Origin: Marsupella aquatica
Lineage: Eukaryota; Marchantiophyta
DNA length: 64,000 bases
Assembly: GCA_973895155.1 (NCBI GenBank)
Contig: OZ316893.1
Location: 3,658,001 to 3,722,000, forward strand
Direction: 5' to 3'
Below, piece by piece: positions 42,975 through 55,534 of the stretch (its first letter is position 1; every line of letters begins with the position of its first letter). The position numbers and the translations under genes are program-made. Under the pieces are notes generated by a model that worked only from the letters and a program-made list of their open reading frames with translations, made no database searches and was not told the origin of the DNA.

Positions 42975-45522
42975 CCAGCAAGACCATTCTCTTCCATTAA
43001 TAATGGATTTTCAGAGGCTTTCAAGATGGTCGGGGGGGGGGGGGGTTATTTCTTAGTTTGCCTCTTAGTGGAGTTTTTGTTGTTGTGAGGCACTCACTGG
43101 TTTGTTGGGCCTTGAGTTGGGCCTTTGTGGTCTCCTCGGGGTCTTTCCTTCCCCCCCTCCCTTTATTGGGTCTTTTAATTTTGCCTTTGGGACCATGTCT
43201 CCCCATTTGGCTTTCCTGTCTTCTTGGCAGTGTTATATATAGGCTAACTGCCTGTCCCATATATCAAAATCTGCTTGGATAGCACTTTTTCCAATTTTGA
43301 CTCATATGTGACCTATAAACAAGCTCCTGACCGTTTGCAGCTGGTATTCCACTAATATACAAGGTGGTAAGTCGCAGCTCAAGCAAGCTACTCAGAGTGT
43401 CCTTCCCAAAAGTGAAGCGCCCTTTCCCCAAGGTGGTAAGTTGGTGCTCTTGCCTAAGTACTGAGGGCGTTCTTCACAAATGTGAAGCGTCCATTGGCCA
43501 TTACTTTATAATGTTCGACCATCTTTGCACTCATTGGCAATGGATCAAATGGTTTCAGAAAAAAATTAACTTTGTCAGACAATAGATTGGACATCAGAGA
43601 ACATGTTGCAAACGTTTGAGCTGAAACAGAGATCAATAAATTGTCCAAATATATACACAAGTTTGCTGAAATCTAACATTTTACACTTGCAAAATCTACT
43701 GAGGGAGTCTTTCTCAAAAGTGAAGAGTCCTTTTACATATAGCCCGGCGGTGTGAATTGTGGGTATAAAGTGAAGCAGTGTGTGTCACAGGCTATGCTGG
43801 TGGGCAAAACACACCCCTCGTCCATCCAGGCTAAACTTTCCAAGAGAAGGTCTCACCTTTTGACCCCCCGAAAATGTATACATCTGCAAAAAAGGGGACC
43901 CACTCACAGATGGTTGGGTAATTGTTTTGACTAACCCCATGACCCGTTCCTTGAACATAAATAGATATATGAAAAAAATCTTGCAACAATAAGTTTTTTA
44001 TGCTATTATTTTTGGTTAGTCTTTGCCCCATCCTTGCTTTTTGTCCATACTCATTTCAGTTTTGTCCCTTTTAGAGTTAATGTCACTTTTGTATATACTC
44101 ATTTAAAAATTTCACCTTATTGAACCCTCACTATCAGTATTGTCTTTATTTGGAGTTATGGTCTATAGGCTTTACTATAGATCTAGGCCCTTAAGAGTAG
44201 GCTTCAGTTGACGCTTTTATTGTAAGATTGAATTGATTGTGTCCCCAAAATCGTGTAAAGTGAAGTCTGACGGCCAAGACTACATCTCACATGGAAACCC
44301 ACATTTGACTGGCTAGGATTACATCTCAGTCATAGAAAAACAGGGAATTGCTACCGGGTGTAAAGCCACCCGTATCCCATGGACCGCGAATTCAGACGCT
44401 ACTGCACTTTTTTACTCGGCACGACACCGCGTTGTGTACTCCTCCCGTCTCCGCCATTCCATTGGGCCAGTCGGCTCAGACTGGCTCCGCCATTGACCTG
44501 GTTGGGAGAAGCTTTTCAAGCTCCAAGCAGTTGCGACCTTCCTCAGCTCCGCTGTCTCTGGGTCTCTCCTCTGCAGCCCACATGTCTTGATAGTTGATAC
44601 CCTACCAGGCTTTCACTCAATCACCCTGCCTCCCTGTTTCTTGTGGTTTGACTTCCAGTGTTCCATCAATCGGACTGTAAAATTGTCAGCTCAATTGTCT
44701 TTTGTGTTGGGTGCAGATTGAGTCATTGAGGATTTGAGCCTTTCGTGGGGTGCAGAGATTCTCATGCACCGACCCAAATGGGCCAAGGCAACAAGGAACC
44801 TGCTGCAGAAGTGAAGTGTAGCAAAGAAAGTAAACTACGTAGTATATTCTGGGAGGATATGATCATGCACAAAAATAGGAATCGGACTTCATTCGTGTCC
44901 AGCGGCCTTGGAAGAAGCGGATGGAGCCAGGTCAAAGGATAGGTTGCTCTGCAGGACTTCAATGGTGGCGGTGGGGAAAGGAAGCGCGTTATCCGCTGCT
45001 TCACCTGAAATCAGTGCAAGGTAAGTTAGTGCAAGTTGCCAATGCCGAAGTCAAGAACGGAGGAGCGCGAAAGGATTGCGACGAGCTGGTAATCCCTTGC
45101 GGCCGACCTTGTTGTGCGGCCGATTCTCCTTGAGTTGCGGAGATCGGCGAGAGAGTGCTCTCTGTCTGTCTCCCAGTTGCACTGTCACGGCAATAAAACT
45201 ACTGTGCAGATTTCATTCGAGAACGAAGGGCCACAAAGGATTCGATTGATGGGAACAGTTCTGGTGGGAACTGGGAAGTGAGTGCGGAACAACGGTGTGA
45301 CAGGTAACAATTTCGAGGAGAACAGAGAGCGGCCGACCGACTCTTGATGAGATTGTTGAAAGTAGAGTGGATATTTCGGAGCTGGACTGGACTCGTACAG
45401 TATTGGAGGAGTAGCAGATTTTTGAAGGAGGAGACGGAGGTGGGAGCTCAAAGGCAACGAGGAGTTGGACACGGGAGGTAGCATCTGCGGTGATTTTTTA
45501 GGGAGACGCTGTGGGGTTTCTG
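42975..45522. other. Intergenic region with a G14 run and short repeats
   Basis: A homopolymer of 14 G occurs at 43032-43045. The motif TGAGGGxGTxxTTCxCAAAxGTGAAG recurs about three times between 43390 and 43735. No gene or known element was recognised. 44700-45500 is slightly G+C-richer and includes the upstream region of the PADRE gene. Confidence 0.5.
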
Positions 45523-45529
45523 TATAAAA
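45523..45529 (+). promoter_or_regulatory. TATA box of the PADRE gene
   Basis: TATAAAA lies 56 bp upstream of the ATG, which would place the transcription start about 30 bp before the start codon. This is a short leader, common for small stress-responsive plant genes. Confidence 0.65.
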
Positions 45530-45584
45530 CGAGAAGGGTTGGTTTTAGCGAGTTTGTTGTCAATACAGTACTTGGAAGGACATC

Positions 45585-46310
45585 ATGGGGCAAACGGTGT
45601 CCTTGCCTGAGTGCGTCACTGGAGGATCCGTGGTCCGTGTGATGAAAACTGACGGAGAGTTTGTTCAATTCGATTTCCCATGCATTGCCGCTGAAGTAAT
45701 GGTGCAGCACCCGGGGCACATAGTGGTGCATTGTTCTCAGGTGAATAAGAACAATCTTGGGCAGAGGACCAAGATAACCATCATACTCCCTGACAGGCCC
45801 CTCTTACCTGGCCAACCTTACATGCTCTATCCCATACCTGATCAATACAAGAAGAGCTTGGCAAGGTCAAAGTCGTTTTCTATGCTGAAGTCGAAGTTTG
45901 AATCGACCAATCTCCCTGCAGTGAGTCCCGCGGAGAAGAGGCAGGGCAGACGAAAGGCTTTGAAAATGATTTTCACAAGGTTGAACTTGGCCACTTATGT
46001 AGCTTCCAACATGAACGAAAGCAACGAGGTCGAGCATAGTGGCGCAATTCAACCTGACCGAAATTCTGCACAGGTGCAAGAAATTCAAGAAGAGAGTGAG
46101 GACACGGACCAGCTGACGGTGCAGTTACCGAATCCTGCTGACTTGAATTTTGCTTGGAGACCAATTTTGACCACAATTCCGGAGTCACCTCTTGGGTTCC
46201 ATAGTCATCCGGAATCGCCCTTGGGGCTTTACAAGATGGACGGTGCCATTCCTCATTCACCTCTTTCTGTGGGTTCTCGTCCCTTGCCCCCTTTTGTCAC
46301 TGCTTCATGA
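45585..46310 (+). CDS. DUF4228 / PADRE-family protein
   Basis: An intronless frame of 241 aa starts at the ATG at 45585. The first about 60 residues match the PADRE (DUF4228, PF14009) signature: MGQTVSLPE, GGSVVRVMKTDGEFVQFD, AAEVMVQHPGHIVVHCS. Met-Gly at the start suggests N-myristoylation, as in other family members. After YMLYPIPDQYKKS comes a basic linker, an acidic stretch (QEESEDTDQL) and a Pro/Ser-rich tail with two near-repeats PESPLGFHSH and PESPLGLYK. In seed plants the family is linked to pathogen and abiotic-stress response; the molecular function is not established. A TATA box and short leader support the start. Length is typical of the longer members. Confidence 0.85.
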   Translation: MGQTVSLPECVTGGSVVRVMKTDGEFVQFDFPCIAAEVMVQHPGHIVVHCSQVNKNNLGQRTKITIILPDRPLLPGQPYMLYPIPDQYKKSLARSKSFSMLKSKFESTNLPAVSPAEKRQGRRKALKMIFTRLNLATYVASNMNESNEVEHSGAIQPDRNSAQVQEIQEESEDTDQLTVQLPNPADLNFAWRPILTTIPESPLGFHSHPESPLGLYKMDGAIPHSPLSVGSRPLPPFVTAS

Positions 46311-48619
46311 TTTGTTTCAAACATCTCGTTGCACCAGCGCAGGCACACGGGAAGTAACTGGGCCGAAATGTTCTTGTCAATTGTGTGGCGTCCTCTGCAC
46401 TAGGACGCACCTTTGATGGGGACTACCCAGTCCTCAGTGCCCAGGGGGAGTGTACGGTGCGTAAATTATCGGGACCTTCAGCATTGAAGCTCTTGGTGTT
46501 CATGAACGACAATTGGTATATTATGTCAGAATCGTACTATGTTTCAGTTTCAATCCAGGTTTAAGGTCATGCTCTGTGTGGCTCTACATCAGCACCAGAC
46601 GTTTGGACGATGGAGCAACAATTAGGCAGCTCACATGGGCTTTGTAAAGCAGTCCGGAGGATGTGGAACACAGAGGCTTCAGATATGTCATGGCCATCTG
46701 TAGTTCATGATTATTAGGGTAGAGGTGAGAGCCGTCCCTCATAAGGCTTTCGCATTGATTGGTATTCTTTCGAGGTAAATGAGTGCTTGTCCGGCCGACC
46801 CTGGGGAAGACATTGTATGACCAGAAGTTCCTGCAGTGCTAAAAGGAAATGATCCTGGGCAGAATTTGTCAAGTTGCCGACAGTTTGCCGGTTGCGGATT
46901 GGAAACGGGGATGCGTGCTAAAGGACTTTCGAACTTTAAAGAAGTTTGTAAGTTTGTTATCAAACTTACTTGTGCCACCATTTTGAGCACTTCTGTACAA
47001 TTATTTCAAATTAAGCGCCTGGGAGCGCCAAGCTTCACCCTGTCAAAGTAGCTGTTTATCACGGGAAGTTTTATCGAGTTGTTTTTCCAAGAAATTGCTC
47101 GGAATGGTGTTGATATGGTCCAACGAGAATTCGAAGAGGTGTCGTGTGCACGTTGCGAAACTCATTCAAATTCCAGTGTTTGGTGTATATGTAACCATTT
47201 TGTGTGTTTTGCGAGCTGGATGTTACATTATTTGATAACTTCCTCACCAATCTAGTACCCACATGTTTTCGGGGTTGTTAATCCGAAGAGTCTTAACTTC
47301 AGTGGATTATTTCCTCAGGTGCTTGGTCTAAGTGTTGTTATGTTAAAGGTGTGAACGTCAAAGCAATCTCTAGTGTTGGTAAAGTTCCTATTACCGTAGT
47401 TTACGTCTATCGTCATCCGAAGATTGCAATCGGGCTTGGTTGCCGTGAACCTCACACAAAATTCAGGCCGTCACGTTTCTGTTCTGAGATTTCGAGGTAA
47501 TGCGGCTTGTCTTCGATTAAATGCCATTTGATGGGCATCAGGCAGTCGTTGGGAAGATACGTACCTACCTACGGCGAGAATGTAGTACATGTAGATCAGA
47601 AAAAATGGTGAAGTATTGTCTGGTCATAGATGCCGTCCCTCGGCTAACTTGTACATTATTGGTGAATTATTCTCGGGCCTCAGCCTTATCCACCAGATGT
47701 TCACAGAACAACTCAAAGATGCTTGGGACGGAGTTTAGTAGCATTGTGTCTGACATTTCAAGCGTCGTGGACCCAAGTTGAGCATGAACAATTAACTTGA
47801 AATCTGGGACGAATGGTGATTCATCCAGCTTTTGAATTTGAGGAAGTCAACTTTCGAGTCGTTGAGCCTTACGGAGTTAATACCCTGTTGTCGAAGTGAA
47901 GTAAATTGGAGACAACAACATACGCTTGGCGTGCTTGAGATGACATGACTGCACCTGGGTAACGGTTCACGTGAAGTTCGCATTCAAACTGCTGATGTTC
48001 TTGGAGGACACTTTTTGAGTCTTATCAAATGCGAACATCACACGCAGCGTCAAGACCAGTTTACTCAGATATAGACAAGCTGTAATTCCTGTCTGGCCAA
48101 GGTGACTGATATTCTTTGTTTTAGAATATTCATTACTGATTAGGTAGGTACCAACCATACAACCCCCTTCCTTCGTTTCTTCACAGGAAATGCCACCCGG
48201 AATTAAGGCAAGGTTTCGTGTAATCGAGCACAAGCAGAAATAACGATTTCGAGACATCCTGCCCTGTCTTTTCTGTCTCATCGTGGCAAACCCTATTGCC
48301 GGACGTACCTTCTTTCTCTTGCCCTTTTTTCTGGGGCCCTTGCGGACTAAAGTCAATTCAGTCAAATTCTCCAGAACGACATTATTCCAGATGCAGTAAT
48401 CAGGAGACAAATTTGTTTGAAGTTGGATGGCAGAAGTGTGTTCCCCGGATCATTGGGATGGCAATATTTACAATTTCTAACGCTACCTTGTACACACGAA
48501 ATTGTGACAGAATTCCAAAATGTGACTAGCTAGACAGTAGTTGTGGAATTCAGGAGGAATTAGAGGGAGCCTGGGAGTGCTCGTTCTCACTAAAGGAAGT
48601 GGCAAGCTCACGAACACAG
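46311..48619. other. Intergenic region, no gene recognised
   Basis: It contains the 3' region of the PADRE gene and small open frames. The longest, 48410-47967 on the - strand, has a basic patch but no family resemblance and no splice support. Confidence 0.5.
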
Positions 48620-48968
48620 TCATGAGAAATAAATGTCAGGGCTCACGAGCACGAAACGATAGGACTGACTCTCGTTGATAGGCCCGTCGTTCTCGCCGTC
48701 CTCTAGCACGAAAATGACATCCCCCCCTCTGAAACTCTCCACCGAGTCACACAATCGATCCCGCAGAGAGCCGCCCAATTCGCCAATCACCTCTGCTCTG
48801 ATTCTCAGAGTCTCCAGGTCCTCCTTGCTAGTTTCCTTGTAATCCTTTTTCAGTTGGATAGTCTCGACCTTGGCCCTTTTGCAGCTCCGTTTTGTAGACG
48901 TCTGGCAGCAATCGTCCAGGCGCCCAGCGTCGTTCCTCTTCTTCGTCGGAGCGCCCAGCCGGCACTGG
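48620..48968 (-). CDS. Orphan terminal exon of an unknown protein
   Basis: From an acceptor (GTGCTGCAG) at 48969-48970 the - strand is open to TGA at 48620-48622, with no Met anywhere, so it is easily missed by ORF calling. About 115 residues look clearly coding. A Cys/Lys/Arg-rich part (CCQTSTKRSCKRAKVE) is followed by a helix and strand-rich part (EDLETLRIRAEVIGELGG; GGDVIFVLEDGE) and the end SQSYRFVLVSPDIYFS. Codon choice (GAG, CTG, AAG) supports coding. I recognise no family, and found no convincing upstream exon between 49.0 and 49.9 kb. It may be the last exon of a gene whose other exons are very short, or a gene relic. Confidence 0.45.
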
Positions 48969-49948
48969 CTGCAGCACGGTAATACCGTACAAACGCAGGA
49001 TAATCTGGGCTATTCCTATTCAAGATTCCATGGCTGCGATGTCAGGATTAATGGGATATGACTTTCAACTTAAAGAAAAGAGTAATGCACGATCAACTGA
49101 CTTGGTTTTTAGCCTTGTCACCCTTTTCCCACACTCATCTTTCAAAGCGTTGGTGTAAATTATTTGAGAATGTCATGGATGACAAACTGTGACATTCCTA
49201 TGTACACTACCCTGGCTGGCAGCAAATGCTTTACAAGCACAGGTATTCTGGATTGTGGTCGTACAAAAGATTTTGAATACTAAGGTCTTAATAACCCCAA
49301 ACTTGCTTAATCTGTGTCTTAAACGAGTATACGTGGTATTAACGAACTAGGACCGTGCCTCCAGAAGATAATAAGCTCGAAGGTGGGCTCGGCTAGTTCC
49401 CAAGGATTCTGCACATTCCAGACCGGCCCAGTCCTTACTGCAGCTTGGATAGGATCAGCTCCTCAGCCAAGCATTCGACTCAGCTGGTGACGTGGAACCT
49501 ACGTGGTTCACGGAAGTGATAAGGGCCGGTCATAGCAAAGTGCCGGTATTACACCTCTAACACTTCCTGCTCATTCAGACTTCACATCCAATAACGGTCC
49601 CGGACCGTCTTTCTTCAAGATATGACATGGCTATACATGGCACACTTACCGCTCTACTTTGTTTCAAGAAAGACCTTAGAAAAGGAGCAGGACTTGACTT
49701 GGCAAACATCGACAACAGATTGATTCCTGTTGTATTCCTTGTCAAAGCGTCAAGGTTATCGCAATCTGCACAACTGGGCTCATAGCGCAAGTTTGACTCT
49801 AATCTACCAGAGTCAGTCAATACAATGAATCTGACCCCGCCACTCAACATAATGATCCAATTATGATCGGTTATCGAACTTTTGTATTTTAAGGCCTCAT
49901 TATGAACATCGCCAAGCACTATCCGTGGCACTCTACAAATTCCAGGGT
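48969..49948. other. Stretch without a confirmed gene
   Basis: If the orphan exon belongs to a real gene, its upstream exons should be here on the - strand. An open frame at 49931-49575 was considered, but it shows no motif and no matching splice phase. Confidence 0.4.
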
Positions 49949-52900
49949 TTACGAGAAACTGTTACTACTATTACTGCTACTACTACTATTACTACTACTA
50001 CTTTGTTCGCCGCTTTGTGAAAATAATTGATCCAAAGTTGGGTCACTAAAGTCCCTCTCCTGCAGAAGTTCTCCATCTTGAGGAATATGAATTCTCTTCT
50101 TATTGCTGAAAAATGAGTCGAGCCTCCCTGAGGTAGTGCCGCCTGGGGGTTCAGAGCTGTGTTGTGGTTCGGCATCTGGTTTCCTTATTGTTTGGGGACT
50201 TACTGAGATGTCAGAGTTTACCCTGGGGGTTGCTGTGGCCCAAAAATCTTCTTTGGTCAAGCTAGTGTCTGGATTGTATGCGGATTTCTTCCTTTGATCC
50301 TCTTTGGCGTCATGAGTCAACCCAGTATGTCCGTTCTCCTTCTTAACAGGATGTCTTACCTCTTTAGATGGACCTTTCATCTGAGATGAACTTGAGGTGC
50401 TGATATTTGTGTTCGGATTTGGCACCATGCCCTTCCACGAGGTCTTAATGTCCTTCATGAAACGTCGGTTTCGGCCGTTGGAAGGAGCTCCACCTTTCTC
50501 GTTCAAAGTGGGAACACTTGATCTGCTGTCGTCTGAACTATGGGCTTCTTCCCCCAGGCGCCGAGATAGCTCTTTTAGAATTCTCCGTTCAGATGCTTGC
50601 TGCGACTTCAGCGTCTTCGTCATTCCTGATACCAGAAGGTCAAGTTGTTTTGCTTGCTGTGCCTGCAAACGATAGCCAGCACTATTAAAAATATGGGCAA
50701 ACATCTTAACTCAGACTTTTTCAGCTTTACAGAGTGGTGACCTCTAAGACACAAGACAGCTATATTGATAAAATCTTGGCTGCTCTTAACATCTATTATA
50801 GAGATCTTCTGTCATGTATTTCCTGGAAGCCCTGAAAAAATTACCGAGTTGGGACAACTTCACCACCTTTGGTAGTTGCACAGAGCATGCCACTGGTGTG
50901 ACAGAAGAGAGCAAAAATGAGATACCCTTATGTTCATAGAACAGTAATGTTTGGTAGACACGACTTTACACAAGAAAGCGATCATGCCCAGATCAAAGGT
51001 GCAAGAGGTCATACCATATACCCATGTTCCCTTAAACTATCCAGAAGAAGCAGACTCGTCTGCGTATTCAATGTACAATCTCGAAAGCAAGAGGGCCTAA
51101 ACTTACGCGAAACACACCTCTTAATCCTCTTCATCTGTAAATAAGGAAATGATTCAAAATCTTCTCTAGAGTTGCAGAAATTGGGCACATTGATGCCCGT
51201 AGAAAAAAACTGTCCAAACATGAAGAGAACGAACGCACACAAACGACTCCTAAGGGAAAACAATCATCGAAATGAAGCTGTCGCAACTGCAAAGGATAAC
51301 AAAACTGTCAGTGCCAATGAGGACAAGCTATACTGAGAAACAAGTCATCGTCTTGGGTTTAAACGTCTATACCTTTCACTACATAGGGCTTTGACGGGTC
51401 AAATTCAAGCCAATCACACACAACTAGGAGTCTCCTTTCTCTAGGTCAAAAGTCACCGAAATTTTCGAGTGCAGGGGAACTCACGGGTACAAGAAACGCA
51501 GGAACCCCCAAGAGCCATAGCAATGATTGGGAAATTAACCAGTCGGTGCAATTGCAATCAGCAGCCAATCCTTACTCTCCAAGAGAGAGCTACGCAAAAA
51601 TTCAACATAACGTGAGGCGGTACCAACCTGCATGGCAACTAAAACTCGCTGGGTTTCCTCGAGTTCCTTTTCAAGAAACTTTTCACGGCTGGCCAGTACC
51701 CGGACGACTTCAGATGTCTTCTGAGAGAGTTCTACTGTCTGCACAATAGTCCAAACGGAAGCATTAAGCAATAAGCTGAGGAGAATTTGATGCTTACTAT
51801 TGATAGGTCATAAAAGCAAAGAAACTGTATCCTCACACACGACGCAATTACGATCCTCTTCCTGGATTTTACTTCATCCGCAATAAGCTGAGTAGACTTT
51901 GAAATCTGCATTTTTATTCCTGTCAGGTCCTGACTAAGCATGTCGTGACACTCACTTCATGAATTGGATCTCGCAGGGTCCGTCGTGTCACTCGGAAGCG
52001 AACTCCAAGCTTCTCCAAATGCCTCGAAAGCATTTGTGAAATGGCGGCCACACTTTGCACATCTTCTTCGAGCTTTCCCACCCTCTGGTCCAAAGTAAAG
52101 TCTTTGATACTTCTCTCCTCCCATACTTTCTGAGTAGATTTCGTTGAAGACCTTCGATGCACGGTTCTCAAAACTGCATTGATCACGAGCGCAGCCCACA
52201 AAGCAGGGACATACCATGCTGAAAGGTCTCCAAGCTTCGGAAGGAACTTGCTCTCTTCAGCTGACGATGAAGCAACCTGTAAGAATTATATCATTTCCCG
52301 TTCTTTCAAAAAGACTTCCGTTTCAAATCATTCAGGAAGACCACCCTGACAATGACTGCCAGCTCAAACGAAGAGGCAACAGAACTAGCGAGAAAAATGG
52401 AGAGAGTGCAAAGCAAGTGAGGCCAACTATAAGATTCTCATCGTCAAAGCTTACGTGGGAAGATTGTTTGTTGCGGAAGACTGAGGCCGTATAGGACCCA
52501 GCAGCTACTACTATGCAGAATCCTTCCGTGACAGCAAGAGCATTGGTGCCGTCCCAGCTCGGCTTACGACTTTTCAGTATATTACCCTCACCATTGGAAC
52601 CTAAAAGTATCCTCAATACCAAGTTAGTCTCCGCAAAGTATACCATCGATATTGCACAAACTTATGAATGCCTCTCTGGACATGCCTCTCTGGACATCCA
52701 CAAGGACGTCAACCCCAAACAAAAGCCGAAAGGTGGTATGAGCATCAATCTTGTCGGTCAAGTAAACACGCCAGTAATAATCTATCTTAATCTTGAACTG
52801 CCGGAACCAGGAATCCTCACCTGTATTCACGACCTTCTTCTGGGCATTCACTACTTGCAGGCTCGGAAGATGGGCACGGTCCCTGGCTGCAGAGTGAAAA

Positions 52901-53121
52901 TTTCCTATCAGAAGAATCCCATGAAGCGAGGAAACTCCACCCAGGAACAGAGATCGCTTCAATGGCAACCCCTTGAAGGAACCCCCGAGCGAAGGCCCGC
53001 TGCAGGGCAACGGGAGGGGCATCGGATATGATGCTCCCGGTGAGAGGATCTTCGAGTACGATCTTCGGGTACACGGAGCACCTGCTACTGCTGCTGCTGC
53101 TGCTGTGACCGAACACGGCAT
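49949..53121 (-). CDS. Coiled-coil membrane protein with probable plastid transit peptide (6 exons)
   Basis: Inferred exons are 53121-52821, 52600-52455, 52276-51956, 51905-51837, 51738-51628 and 50662-49949, GT-AG with consistent phases, 553 aa. The first about 70 residues are Ala/Ser/Arg/Pro-rich with few acids, like a chloroplast transit peptide; a GCA run encodes five Ala. Two hydrophobic segments follow (ALAVTEGFCIVVAAGSY; WYVPALWAALVINAVL). A long helical coiled-coil comes next (LEEDVQSVAAISQMLSRHLE; STQLIADEVKSRKR; ASREKFLEKELEETQRVLVA; AKQLDLLVSGMTKTLKSQQA). The C-terminal about 190 residues are polar and low-complexity, ending in a Ser/Asn run. The membrane-plus-coil layout weakly recalls DUF1664 plant proteins, but I would not assign that without a profile search. 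Intron 3 would be only 50 bp, so that junction is the least certain. Confidence 0.7.
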
Positions 53122-53935
53122 TGCGACCCCCTCTCCTTACCTCAGCATCAGACTGACTACTTCGTCAAGAACTTCATCGAGTCATCCGAACAACCACACA
53201 GGGCCATAAGTTCTCAATTCTTCTAAAAGACACTCAAATGGAAAGAGTCCTCCTTCTCTTCCAATTTTCCACCTTCTCCGCTACAGCTGGATCGTTAATC
53301 CTTAAGCTAGACCAATCCCTAAAACCATTCACTGACATACCCACCAAACAATCCGTCCCCTCTTGCAGTGCTGAAATTCCGAAGCATAAACCAAGAATTC
53401 ACCCTACAAACACACATGCCCTGTCAGCTGAACCCTTTCTCACCAATCCAATCTGTCCTATCATCTATTCCGTTGGATAACCACAACCAACACAGGAAAA
53501 CCATGTCAAAGTCTATCCAAGCTCGATTCCACTCCGAAACAAAACCACCCGACAATGAGTACAGTCAGTAGATTTCGCATACACCTCCAAACTATCAACT
53601 TCTCCTTCAACCCAGCTGCTGCCCGCTTGCAGTCCTCATCGCATCCCAGCTCGTTAGAGCAGGACGGCGGGGCAGAGGAGCATCGCAGGACAGGACACAG
53701 AGAGAGAGCTAGAGATGGGTGTGTGCAGGTGACTGAATGTTTGGAAAGCAAAATTCTGCGGAGCTCCCGAGAACTCTGTTCGCCATGTCGGCAAGCTTGG
53801 AGTCTTCCGCAATGCTGGGGGATATCGGTTCCTCCTCGTGGCAGCTTACGTAAGCCGGATATGTCATGTTGACATGACCCTTCACACTTCACCCTTCTTA
53901 CAGAAATGTGCAGTGGTTACTTTAGAGCAATGCAA

Positions 53936-54470
53936 TAGGGCGTGTCAAAGCCCTGTCATAACAATAGGGCTTGTCAAAGGAATGTCATAATCAAAGAGCA
54001 ATGTCATACTCAGGGTCTGTATTTTTAACTAGTCCTGATGATAACTTGTGTCGTATTGATCTTCCTTATGAAGTGTGACACAAAATTATCTTCCAGGGCT
54101 AGTGTGTATGTCTAGATCGTAACTCTCAATAACGACACAATTGATTGTGAGAGTGGACAGAAAGCAGGGATGGGGGCAAAGATGGCCAGGAAGTATTAGC
54201 ATAGAATTATTTATGTCTTTGTCTCTACCTATGTTTGAAGAATGGGTAATCAGGCTAGTTAGTATTACCCTAGTTAGTAGTACTACAACTTGTTAATCAG
54301 GCTAGTTAGTATTACCCTAATTAGTAGTGCTACAACTTGTTGTTACAGATATCCATTTTTTGCACGCCTGATAAAGTGGTGCAGGTTTATATGTATTGCA
54401 TAGGGTTTTTGTCCTCAGGATTAATGTCCTTGGCCCTAACTCACTAAGAGCCCTGCTTTGACATGCCCTA
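53936..54470. mobile_element. Possible MITE, 535 bp, with 16-bp inverted ends
   Basis: The left end TAGGGCGTGTCAAAGC and the complement of the right end TAGGGCATGTCAAAGC differ at one base. A second, internal copy of the end motif starts about 53969. The inside is non-coding and AT-rich. I see no clear target-site duplication, so the element call rests on the inverted ends alone. Confidence 0.45.
54247..54340 (+). repeat. Two-copy tandem repeat, 47-bp unit
   Basis: The unit beginning TAATCAGGCTAGTTAGTATT occurs at 54247 and 54294 with about two substitutions. It lies inside the possible MITE. Confidence 0.85.
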
Positions 54471-55191
54471 AGAGTGTACAATGTGATCTTTAGATTTTAT
54501 TTGAAAAATTACCCTGGACATTGTCAAGTATTGTCACTCCATTGTCGAGTATTGTCAGTAGTAAGTAGTGTTGAGCAAAAGTGAAAGGGTTAGGCACTCC
54601 AGGGAATTGATGAGCCTGCCCTAGCAATTGGATTCAAAGATTGTGCTAGTGGTGCCACCCATTCTCTAGAGACGACACTGAGGGCACAAACTAAGGATAA
54701 AGTTATCACTCTACACAAAAAATTGCACATGATTGCAAGAAATATTTAAGTAAAATAGGATGAGCCCCAAAGACCTCCAAGGCACGTGGGAGAAAACAAA
54801 TAATCTACTTGAGATACAATCCACCATGCACAAGTGCACTGTGTACATTTGCATCGTGCATACTTGGTGTTTTTGGTGTTCTTCCCAAATAGATTTGGCA
54901 ATAGATTTGGTGTTTACCTCTGTAAATGAACCAAAGAAATGAAGATTTTGTTGAGCATAGACGATATTCGTAACGGCAAGTCCATGAACCATCCAATGCA
55001 CAATAGTCGACACAGAGAGATTCGTGGTTCACCCTCCACATGAGGCTACGTCCACGGGAACACACAAGAGCTTTACTGCAATCTAGGCCGACCGGCCATA
55101 CCAAGCATCCACAGCACAAGCTCTCCCTATCTCTCAACTAGCTCCGTAACAATGAGCCTAAGTTCCACAGGGTCTGGCATCAGCCCTGGCT

Positions 55192-55523
55192 TGTTGAACT
55201 AAGACGTCATTCGCAACGACCATACAACCATGACTTATTCCATGCACACGTAGTCGACACAATCTCTACGTGGTTCACCTCTTCTCCAAGGCTACGTCCA
55301 CACGAACACTCAAGCTTTACTTCAAGAGTAAACGAACACACATGCTCTCCATCTTCCTCAAGTTGCTCCGTTACAATGAGTAAGCACCACTAACCAACGG
55401 CTTACACTAGCCCTGGTATATACAAGGTCACACACGACTAATCTAACCTTAGCTAAGACCCTAACTGTGGTTAGCCTAAGTGCCGTAACCTTTGAGTCAC
55501 AAGACTAAGAGCAATCCTTAACA
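55192..55523 (-). repeat. 3' LTR of the copia element
   Basis: 332 bp, TG...CA ends on both strands, and 97% identical to 61795-62126. Confidence 0.95.
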
Positions 55524-55525
55524 AA

Positions 55526-55534
55526 CTCCCCCTT
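55526..55534 (-). other. Polypurine tract of the copia element
   Basis: On the - strand it reads AAGGGGGAG, two bases from the 3' LTR. It is the usual plus-strand primer position. Confidence 0.85.

Noticed and set aside
47967-48410. 147-codon - strand frame with a basic patch
   Set aside because: It lies beyond the stop of the orphan exon and has no splice connection or motif.
53506-53892. Open frames on both strands upstream of the membrane-protein gene
   Set aside because: Overlapping opposite frames without motifs; probably promoter or 5' region of the - strand gene.
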